DNA of 64,000 bases from Euleptes europaea (Eukaryota > Chordata > Lepidosauria > Squamata > Sphaerodactylidae). The notes beneath the pieces are model-generated. The model searched no databases, was not told where the DNA came from, and worked only from the letters and a program-made list of their open reading frames with translations. Where the stretch lies: the NCBI RefSeq assembly GCF_029931775.1, contig NC_079325.1, positions 37,116,673 through 37,180,672 of the forward strand. Direction: 5' to 3'. Below are positions 1 through 20,500 of the stretch, piece after piece. How positions within the stretch are numbered: the first letter of the stretch is position 1; every line of letters starts with the position of its first letter. Both the position numbers and the translations under genes were made by a program.

Positions 1-128
1 TTTTGTATTTGGATGCAACCAACTTTTAGTAACACAATTCTAATCAACTATGCTTTTAATGTAAATATTTTCAATAATCATTTTGTTGTTGCTCTGAAGT
101 TTTTAATGTTTCTAATGATGCTCTGATG

Positions 129-635
129 CAGTGGTTCCCAACGTGGGGCACACGCCCCACAGGGGGGCAATTTGATTTTTAAGGGGGGCAATTCGAGAAT
201 GAGTTATTAACAGTGAATTTTTTGCATTTCTTATGGTTCTAGGGGCCTCATATACAGTATATAAATAGATATTGTGACATACACATTTTAAAAATTAAAA
301 TCAGATTAAACACGGCGGTCACATGAACACATGAAGCTGCCTTATACTGAATCAGACCCTTGGTCCATCAAAGTCAGCACTGTCCACTCAGACCGGTGGC
401 GGCTCTCCAGGGTCTCAGACAGAGGTCTTTCACATCACCCACTTGGTCCCTTTAACTGGAGATGCTGGGGATTGAACCTAGGACCTTCTGCACGCCAAGC
501 AGATGCTCTACCACTGAGCCACAGCCCCTCCCCTTTAAAAGCCTTGAGCTGGCGACAATGTCACGGTGGGGGGGGCGCATCAGGATTTTAGAGATGCTTA
601 GGTGGGGCATGCCAAAAAAAGGTTGGGAATCACCA
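129..635. mobile_element. Non-autonomous hAT element with nested SINE
   Basis: The ends are CAGTGGTTCCCAAC and, inverted, TGGTGATTCCCAAC, flanked by imperfect 8-bp duplications CTCTGATG (121-128) and CTCTAACG (636-643). A tRNA-Ala SINE has landed in its middle. It lies in the last visible UAP1L1 intron. Confidence 0.7.
321..533 (-). mobile_element. tRNA-Ala-derived SINE
   Basis: Read on the minus strand it starts with a tRNA-Ala(TGC)-like head (A box TGGCTCAGTGG, B box GGTTCAATCC) and ends in GGCAGCTTCATGTGTTCATG. It is inserted in the hAT element at 129-635. Confidence 0.85.
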
Positions 636-933
636 CTCTAACGTCTCTTCGGGAGTACTGCAGACAGTACAACTCAAATCTGATAAATAATAGAAATTAA
701 AATGCAAATATTTTGTGCTCTGCCATGTTTGGTAGGAGCGTGATGAAATCTTGAAGAATCCACTCCAACTGTGCCTTTACAGTGAGGGAAAAAAGTATTT
801 GATCCCCTGCTGAATTGGCCCGTTTGCCCTCTGACGAAGAAATGACCAGTCCATAATTTTAATGGTAGGTTTATTGTAGCTGTGAGAGACAGAATAACAA
901 CAGGAAAACCCCCAGAAACCCAGAAGACAAAAG

Positions 934-1986
934 TCAGAGATTGATGTGCATTATAATGAGTGAAATAAGTATTTGATCCCTTTGCAAAAGATGACAGCAC
1001 TTGGTGGCAAAACCCTTGTTGGCAATTACAGAGGTCAGACGTTTCTTGTAGGCGGCCACCAGGTTTGCACATATCTCAGGAGGTATTTTGTCCCACTCCT
1101 CTTTGCAGATCCTCTCCAAGTCAGTAAGATTTCGAGGCTGATGTGTAGCTACTCGAACCTTCAGCTCCCTCCACAGGTTTTCGATGGGATTAAGGTCTGG
1201 AGACTGGCTAGGCCACTCCAGGACCTTAATGTGCTTCTTCTTGAGCCACTCCTTTGTTGCCTTGGCCGTGTGTTTTGGGTCATTGTCATGCTGGAATATC
1301 CATCCTCGACCCATTTTCAATTCCCTGGCTGAGGGAAGGAGGTGCTCACCCAAGATTTGATGATACATGGTCCCGTCCAACGTCCCTTCGATGCGGTGAA
1401 GGTGTCCTGTCCCCTTAGCAGACAAACACCCCCAAAGCATAATATGTGCCCCTCCATGTTTGAGGGTGGGGATGGTGTTCTTGGGGTAGTAGGCAGCATT
1501 CCTCCTCCTCCAAACACGGCGAGTTGAGTTGATGCCAAAGAGCTCGATTTTGGTCTCATCTGACCACAACACTTTCACCCAGTTCTCCTCTGGGTCATTC
1601 AGATGTGCATTGGCAAACTGCAGACGGGCCTGTACATGTGCTGTCTTGAGCAAGAGGACCTTGCGGGCTCTGCAAGATCTCAGTCCTTCACAGCGTAGTG
1701 TGTTACCAACTGTTTTCATGGTGACTATGGTCCCAGCTGCCCTGAGATCACTGACAAGTCCCCCCCGTGTAGTTCTGGGCTGCTTCATCACCGTTCTCAT
1801 GATCATTGCAACTCCACAAGATGAGATCTTGCATGGAGCCCCAGACTGAGGGAGGTTGACAGTTAGGGTTAGGATTGTCACCTTCTCACCAAGCTGCTTG
1901 GCAATAGTATTGTAGCCCCGTCCAGCCTTGTGCAGGTCTACAATCTTGTCCCTGACATCCTTGGACAGCTCTTTGGTCTTGGTCAT
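934..1986 (-). CDS. Tc1 transposase, 350 aa, DD34E
   Basis: One uninterrupted frame covers nearly the whole transposase. The catalytic triad is visible: D143 in WSDETK, D234 in [10 protein letters not shown] and E269 in [11 protein letters not shown], with 34 residues between the last two. The N-terminal paired-type DNA-binding domain is abnormal. After [12 protein letters not shown] the usual recognition helix (typically STVG.I..KWK) is missing, and a short TILTLT replaces it before VNLPQSGAP. That stretch of DNA reads CCTAACCCTAA, like telomere repeat. The catalytic half looks whole, but sequence-specific binding is probably lost. The last 20 or so residues run into the inverted repeat. Confidence 0.9.
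   Translation of the reverse strand: MTKTKELSKDVRDKIVDLHKAGRGYNTIAKQLGEKVTILTLTVNLPQSGAPCKISSCGVAMIMRTVMKQPRTTRGGLVSDLRAAGTIVTMKTVGNTLRCEGLRSCRARKVLLLKTAHVQARLQFANAHLNDPEENWVKVLWSDETKIELFGINSTRRVWRRRNAAYYPKNTIPTLKHGGAHIMLWGCLSAKGTGHLHRIEGTLDGTMYHQILGEHLLPSARELKMGRGWIFQHDNDPKHTAKATKEWLKKKHIKVLEWPSQSPDLNPIENLWRELKVRVATHQPRNLTDLERICKEEWDKIPPEICANLVAAYKKRLTSVIANKGFATKCCHLLQRDQILISLIIMHINL
1863..1873. repeat. Telomere-like filler TTAGGGTTAGG in the Tc1 transposase gene
   Basis: TTAGGGTTAGG lies exactly where the transposase DNA-binding helix codons are missing. It may be junction filler. Confidence 0.5.
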
Positions 1987-2042
1987 AGTGGCTAGTTTGG
2001 AATCTGATGGATTGATTGCTTCTGTCGACAGCAGAACCCCAA

Positions 2043-2056
2043 CCCTAACCCTAACC
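2043..2056. repeat. Telomere-like CCCTAACCCTAACC in Tc1
   Basis: Just over two telomere hexamer units (with a flanking CCCCAA) lie between the transposase start and the right inverted repeat. Confidence 0.5.
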
Positions 2057-2340
2057 TGGTTGGTAGATAGGGGATCAAATACCTATTTCACTCATTATAA
2101 TGCACATCAATCTCTGACTTTTGTCTTCTGGGTTTCTGGGGTTTTTCCTGGTTATTCTGTCTCTCACAGCTACAATAAACCTACCATTAAAATTATCGAC
2201 TGGTCATTTCTTCATCAGAGGGCAGACGGGCAAATTTAACAGGGGATCAAATATTTTTTCCCCTCACTGTATTTCTAAGCCAGTGCGAAAGTACATGGTT
2301 GATTTCCCTTAACACAGTCTACAAAAAAATCTACTCTCAC

Positions 2341-14481
<12,141 letters not shown>

Positions 14482-14880
14482 GGCGCTTCCCCAGGCGCGG
14501 CCTGCAGTTCCCCCGGTCGAGCGCAAGCGATTTCCCCGGAGCGCGCCTTTGCCTCCTGGCCGGGCTCGCCGCCTGTAAGGACGGGGTGTTTTTTTTTTTT
14601 TCCCCTTCTTCCTCCTGCACCTTTGTCCTCCTCCTGCCCACCTCGGCTTGCGAAGGGTCTCCGTCCAATCGGAGGCCCCAGACGGGCCGAGAGCCGCTGA
14701 AGGAAGGGGGCGGGGGGATGCAACGGCTGGGCAGGGAAAGCCCTGCGCGGAGGGCGGAGGAAAGTGCGGGGCGGCCGCGGGCGCGCGGCTCGCCTGCGGC
14801 GGGTGGCACGCCCCCCTTTCCAGCATCCTGTTTTCAGCCCGGACTCAAAGGCGGCTCGTTTCCCCTTGCAACGTGTCCGG
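14482..14880 (-). promoter_or_regulatory. GC-rich 5' region of UAP1L1
   Basis: Dense GC/CpG sequence lies directly upstream of the UAP1L1 start. It includes a CCAAT box (plus-strand 14665-14669) and no TATA box, which suits a broadly expressed CpG-island promoter. The transcription start cannot be placed from sequence alone. Confidence 0.5.
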
Positions 14881-14883
14881 AAA

Positions 14884-15013
14884 ACCTTTTTTTTCCCCAA
14901 CGGGGTAGGGGAGTGGGGAAGTCATCGGAAAAGTCAAGCATGCTAGGGAAAAAAACTTTTTTTCAACGGGGTAGTGGAGCGGAAAAGTCATCGGAAAAGA
15001 CAAGCATGCTAGG
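14884..15013 (+). repeat. Two tandem copies of a ~65-bp unit
   Basis: The unit (poly-T/poly-A stretch, AACGGGGTAG, GTCATCGGAAAAG, CAAGCATGCTAGG) occurs twice in a row just upstream of UAP1L1. CATGCTAGG is also the start of the following BovB piece. Confidence 0.6.
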
Positions 15014-15079
15014 CAGGAGGGCAGCAGAAGTTTCCTCTCCAGACCAGGCACAAGAGAGGTCTCTTTTTAACCTCTTTAA

Positions 15080-15268
15080 TGTACAAGTTGAGGGCAGCAG
15101 GAAAAGAGGAAGACCCAACAAGAGATGGATTGACTCAATAAAGGAAGCCACAGCCTCCAATTTGCAAGATCTGAGCAAGGCTGCCAAAGATAGGACATTT
15201 TGGAGGACTTTCATTCATAGGGTCGCCATGAGTCGGAAGCGACTTGACGGCACTTAACACACACACAA
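15080..15268 (+). mobile_element. RTE-BovB LINE 3' end
   Basis: AGTTGAGGGCAGCAGGAAAA ... CTTTCATTCATAGGGTCGCC ATGAGTCGGAAGCGACTTGA then CA repeats. About 70 bp of unrelated DNA separates it from its expected CATGCTAGG start at 15004. Confidence 0.8.
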
Positions 15269-16171
15269 TGTACTAGCTCCTCCTCCCCCACAGAAATGGA
15301 GCCCTGCAGGGATGACCAAGACCAATCTGCGTGGCCTGCACACTTCCATCATCCATTCAGCCCCTCGATCTTTCCCTGGCGGATCATCTGGGGGCCATTC
15401 GTTGATGCAGCAGCAGCAACCTCTGCCTGCTAAATATTCACGTCTGTCATTTGATCGGTCAGTGCATCAAGGCGCATCTGGGTCATGGGCAGCCAGGAGT
15501 CTGGATTCTCAGGGCTGTGCTATGGCTGCCCTGAAACCAATCTGGGAGGCAGAAGTCCCACTCAGGGATACGCAAGTCTGTAATAAAGCCAGCATCCTCT
15601 AGCAACTTGACTTCATTTTACAAAGCACATGTAGGGCAGGAGGAAGCTACTGAGCGACTAATGTGCTTCAGAATACAGTCGTGGCCCTGCTGGATAAAAC
15701 CAAAGTGGGACCCTGGAGTCCAGCATCTTGTTTCACAGAGTGAATGTCCCCCAGAAGGGCTACAAGTAGAGGCACTACCTCTGATCATGGTTTGTATCAC
15801 AGCTACATCATTTACTGGATACCTATGCTGCTTTCTGACCCCCCAGTCCCTTAAGCAACTCCCAACCTTTGGAAAATGAAACAAGTTCCATTATTTAAAG
15901 TCACATTTCAGTTTAAAAATTAAAACCACACAAAATGGATTAAGAAGAGATGAAATGAGAGAGCAAAATTAATTTTAAAAAGTTGAACTTTGAAACAAAT
16001 CAAAAGCAACCTTTCAGAAACAAACTGCTCTCCCATATGTGTATATTTAGTACCTCCAAATAGATGGGTACAAGAGGCGATTTGGAGCTTGGCCAGGGGT
16101 GTGATGGTGCATTCACCTTCCCCCTGTGCTCCTGGATCCCAGGTATGGGGCAACTGGTCTTCCAGAACTGT
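15269..16171. other. Spacer between UAP1L1 and SAPCD2, no gene seen
   Basis: No supported gene or promoter. 15640-15790 has weak similarity to a CR1-like LINE end, too eroded to call. Confidence 0.4.
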
Positions 16172-16179
16172 CATAAAGG

Positions 16180-16390
16180 TAAGGTTGCCAACCTCCAGGT
16201 AGTAGCTGGAGATCTCCTGTTATTACAATTGATCTCCAGCCGATAGAGATCGGTTCACCTGGAGAAAATGGCCGCTTTGGCAATTGGACTCTAGTTTATG
16301 GCATTGAAGCCCCTCCCCAAACCCCTCCCTCCTCAGGTTCCACCCCAAACCCCCCCCCCGTCGGTGGCAAAGAGGGACCTGGCAACCCTA
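16180..16390 (+). mobile_element. hAT MITE (TAGGGTTGCCA family)
   Basis: Ends TAAGGTTGCCA / TGGCAACCCTA with perfect 8-bp duplications CATAAAGG (16172-16179, 16391-16398). Confidence 0.9.
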
Positions 16391-16400
16391 CATAAAGGAG

Positions 16401-16587
16401 TAGAAAAGGGCAAGAGTCCAGTAGCACCTCAAAGACTAACAAAAATATTTTCTGGTAGGGTATGAGCTTTCGTGAGCCACAGCTCACTTCTTCAGAAGAA
16501 GTGAGCTGTGGCTCAGGAAAGCTCATACCCTACCAGAAAATATTTTTGTTAGTCTTTGAGGTGCTACTGGACTCTTGCCCTTTTCTA
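16401..16587. repeat. Near-perfect 187-bp palindrome
   Basis: Two arms of about 93 bp meet at CTTCTTCAGAAGAAG near 16494. The left arm begins TAGAAAAGGGCAAGAGTCCA and the right ends TGGACTCTTGCCCTTTTCTA. I could find only about one arm mismatch (CGTGAGCC against GGCTCAGG). Single diverged relatives of one arm occur near 39500-39655 and 58945-59035. Confidence 0.85.
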
Positions 16588-16939
16588 CTACTGCAGACAG
16601 ACTAACACGGCTACCCACTGTGAATTATCTACATAAAGGATTCAGTGAATCTGCCGATTTCCCATCTGAAACCTCTAAACTAAAGGCCGTAGCTGCAGCT
16701 TGTGACTGTGAGTTCTGCAAGGCAATTTAAGTGAAAAACAAAAGGTAGTGTAACCTGTCAGTTCTGAATGGATTCCATGTCCCCTTTGCCATGGCAGTGA
16801 AGCGGAGGGAGGGATCAAGCAGGCCCAACCGGGCCTGGGGGAGCTCAGGGGCCCCCTCAGTTTCTTTGCCCGGAGCGAACAAAAGCTCCCTTCCCACCCT
16901 GTCTGGCAACTAACAACCCCGGGAAAAATCAAACCGGCT

Positions 16940-17122
16940 CGCTGGGTCCTCGGCCAATCCGTTCCGAGGGCTCTCCCGCGCCGACCAATGGGGGAGAAGA
17001 GGGTGCAAATCGGGCTGACGTCACAAAGGGAGGTCCCATTCATGCCTTCGGAACGTTCGGAAAACTTTCGGGCTCGGTATTGATGTGTAACAATTTCCTC
17101 CCGGCGCGCCGCGCTGGCTTCC
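16940..17122 (+). promoter_or_regulatory. SAPCD2 proximal promoter: two CCAAT boxes and a perfect CRE
   Basis: CCAAT at 16954-16958 and 16985-16989, about 31 bp apart, is followed by a palindromic cAMP-response element TGACGTCA at 16016+1000 (16-17.0 kb; exact bases 17016-17023), about 100 bp before the ATG. Paired CCAAT boxes near the start are typical of NF-Y-driven cell-cycle genes, which fits the mitotic role of SAPCD2. No TATA box is seen. Confidence 0.55.
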
Positions 17123-17555
17123 ATGGCGCCGGAGCCGGCTTGCGGCACCCAGGGGCTGCCCAAGGCTTTCTTGCAAAGCTTGCGGACCCTCTTCGACATC
17201 CTAGACGACCGCCGGAGGGGCTACGTGCACCTGCGGGAGATCGAGTCCCGCTGGCTCCAGCAAGGGACGGAGGCCGGGGAGTTACCCCGGGGCGTCTTGG
17301 AGGGGCTGCGCCGAGCCGCCCCGGCCAGCGGCTACCTCACCTTCGAGAGGTTTGTGCTGGGGCTGCGGGCGTCTCTGCTCAGTTCGGACAAAAGCAGCGG
17401 TCCGGCCATAGCCCCCAACAGCAAGGTTCCGGGGCTCGGAGAGGAAGGCGAACTTCCCGTTGGGGAGAAGGGGCTGGAAAGAGGCGGAGGCGCTTCTCGA
17501 AGCCTGGAGAAGAGCCCCAACCCTCGGGTGGAACCGATTCCGTGCAAGAGAGAGG
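17123..17555 (+). CDS. SAPCD2: SAPCD2 exon 1 (suppressor APC domain)
   Basis: The exon begins at ATG 17123 (MAPEPACGTQGLPKAFLQSL) and ends after ...VEPIPCKRE plus one base, with donor GTGAGT. It contains the whole EF-hand-like N-terminal domain and sits in a CpG island. Confidence 0.95.
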
Positions 17556-20500
17556 GTGAGTGAGATCGAAAGAGAGCGGCGGCGATACTGAACAGGAACT
17601 GAGGTTCAGCCCCGGAAAAAGTCAGGAACTCCTAATGACAGATGGCCCAGGCTAGCCTGATCTGGTCAGATCTCAGAAGCTAAGCAGGGTCAGCCCTGGT
17701 TAGTATGTGGATGGGAGACCACCAAGGCATAGCAGGGTTGCTGTGCAGAGGAAGGCACTGGCAAACCACCTCTGTTAGTCTCTTCACACCAAAAGGGGTT
17801 GCCATAAGTCAGCTGCGACTTGAAGGCACTTCACACACACACAATGACATGGCCTAGGTATTTCTTACTATTGATGAGAGTATTTTCGAGCAAGTGCAGA
17901 GTGCCTTCGAGTCACCTCCCATAAATCAATAAGTCAGTCCTTGGGCCAGTTGTTCTCTCTCGGGCCACTTATGCATGGGAAGTTTTGCCTTGGATTTGCC
18001 GCTCTCTAGATGCACGTTTTCCCCCATCTCAGTTCTCAAAACTCAAAAATAAGCCCCCGTGCAGAGTTTTGAGAATTCAGATGGGGAAAATGTGCATCTA
18101 GAGAGCGGCAAATCCAAGGCAAAACCTCCCAGGCATAAGTAGCCTCAGCCTATCCTACTTCACAAAAATGGGGTGCGATAGTGGCTCCTATTAGGAAGTG
18201 TGAGATGAAAATGAATTCCCCATCGTACATCCAGGATTAAACACATCAGACTCTCTCTTTTTGTAGGTGTTAATCACTACATGGGGAGAGGAGGGTTTTA
18301 AGAACGCCTGTCTTGAGAATATCACTGGCAATTCAACTGGGACTGGCACGTGAAGACTCTTTAATTTTTGTATATTCCCTTTGGTGTAATGCAGGCATCA
18401 AAAGAAGTAGTTTGTTCATTCTGGAATTAATCTGAGAAGTGGACTGAGGGGTGTGGGGAGAGAACAGCACATGGCAACAGTGAGATCCCCATAGATTCTT
18501 TCTCATGGCATTCATAGTTCATTCCCAAGATCACCTTAAAAAGTCAAAAATCAAATTCAAAACCTTTAATGGCATAGAACCTTAAAAAGTAAAGGTAGTC
18601 CCCTGTGTAAGCACCAGGTCATTACTGACCCACGGGGTGATGTCATATCCCAACTTTTACTAGGCAGACTATGTTTACAGTGTGGTTTGCCATTGGCTTC
18701 CCCAGTCATCTACACTTTACCCCCAGCAAGCTGGGTACTCATTTGTCCGACCTGAGCAGAGCTTTTGACTGCAGTACTGCAGCTTACCACTCTGCGCCAC
18801 GGGGCTCACCTTAGCTAGCTTTTAACACCTTCACTCTTTAATGCTTTTAACAACTCTGACTTGCTCTCCCTCCACAAGCAGGAGATGCTGGCTGGAAGCC
18901 CCCACAAAATGAGAACGCCGCTAAGGGCCTGGGGGAGGCCCGAAGGCAGCAGCGAGGCCGCTCTGGACACAGGAGGCACACCCTCACCAATGGCGTGGAC
19001 TATGGCATGGTAGGGAGGCCCTTCTGTCCAACTCTTAAAAGGTGTTTTGACACCCGGGATGGAAAATCGAATCACACTTTCTTCCTGGTACAAACTTTCA
19101 TGGTACAAACGACACCCAGGATCTGTAGACTGTGTCAAGTCTGCCAAACTACAGCTGGTGCATTTCTGATTCTTCTCCCCGCCCCCCTTTAAACCTCAGC
19201 CCATGTTGGATAAACATGCTTTTGAAAATCCCCTCTGTTACAAAAGCAGGGGAGGGGCTGTGGCTCAGTGGTAGAGCCTCTGCTTGGCATGCAGAAGGCC
19301 CCAGGTTCAATCCCCGGCATCTCCAGTTAAAGGGGCTAGGCAGGTTGGTGATGTGAAAGACCCCTGCCTGAGACCCTGGGGAGTCACTGCCAGTCTGAGT
19401 AGACAATACTGACTTTGATGGACCCAAGGGTCTGATTCAGTATAAGGCAGCTTTGTGTGTTCATAAGCCGTGAGAGTCTGCTGCTGTTGGGGAAACATAA
19501 ACTCAAAGTCCCCTTTGGTGCCAGTTGCCTAATATGGGTTTAATCGAGATTGTGGCAGTCATTTTAAGTGTGGGTGTGTTCAGACTAGCACAGAACGGCT
19601 AGAAAGATAGCACTGGCACTGAGCTTCTGTTGCAGGTATCCTTATTGTTTGTGTTGTAACAGACTACAGCCATTTATGTATGGCTGTTTCCTCCTGGTCA
19701 CCCCACCAACTACTTCGGGGCTTTGCTTTGATTATTTTCCGACCTTCAGAGGTCGCCTTGCTCTCCCTGTGCATTTCTACGTGTTTTCCCCACTTTTTCT
19801 GGATGCTGGCTAAACACGAATCCAGAAAACACGGGCACAAGGAGAGCGGGGAGAGCGAGGCAACCTTTGACAGTCGGAAAATGCAAGCATAATCAAAGCA
19901 AAGTCTCAAAGTAGACGGCAGGGTGACCGCGAGGAAACAGCCATGCATAAATGGCCTAGGGCTTTGCTTCTGGTACCAATCATGTATCACAAAAACAACG
20001 GATAATTTACGATTCCTAAATTCAGTTGTGGAGTGATGACATTGGGTGACGGAAAAGCATGTGCAAATCCATCCTGACAGCTGTTTCATAATACTGCCTA
20101 CTTAAAAAGGTAAAGGTCCCCTGTGCAAGCACTGGGTCATTCCTGACCCATGGGGTGACATCACATCCCGACGTTTCCTAGGCAGACTTTGTTTACGGGG
20201 TGGTTTGCCGGTGCCTTCCCCAGTCATCTTCCCTTTACTCCCAGCAAGCTGGGTACTCATTTTACCCACCTCGGAAGGATGGAAGGCTGAGTCAACCTTG
20301 AGCCGGCTACCTGAAACCGACTTTCGTTGGGATTGAACTCAGGTCGTGAGCAGAGCTTGGACTGCAGTACTGCAGCTTACCACTCTGCACCACGGGGCTC
20401 CTACTGCCTACTTACCGGACTCCAAATATCCTTTTTATGGACACCCTCCTTGCCATCTCTTTGTTCTGCTGAACACATCCATCAGTGTACTCAGAACATG

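Larger units (their letters stand above)
780..2269 (-). mobile_element. Tc1-like DNA transposon (IR/DR type)
   Basis: The 1490-bp element is flanked by TA dinucleotides (778-779, 2270-2271) and has inverted repeats of about 200 bp starting CAGTGAGGG. Each inverted repeat carries an outer and an inner copy of AAGTATTTGATCCC (outer near 794-807, inner 967-980), the IR/DR layout of Sleeping Beauty relatives. It holds a long transposase frame on the minus strand. It sits in the UAP1L1 intron between exon 8 and the unseen last exon. Confidence 0.95.

Noticed and set aside
1-778. Last UAP1L1 exon
   Set aside because: No minus-strand frame resembling the short C-terminal tail was found after the acceptor-like sites; it is probably further left.
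19247-19320. tRNA-Ala gene
   Set aside because: The tRNA-like head is continued by a SINE body and recurs in about ten copies; no isolated tRNA with a terminator was seen.
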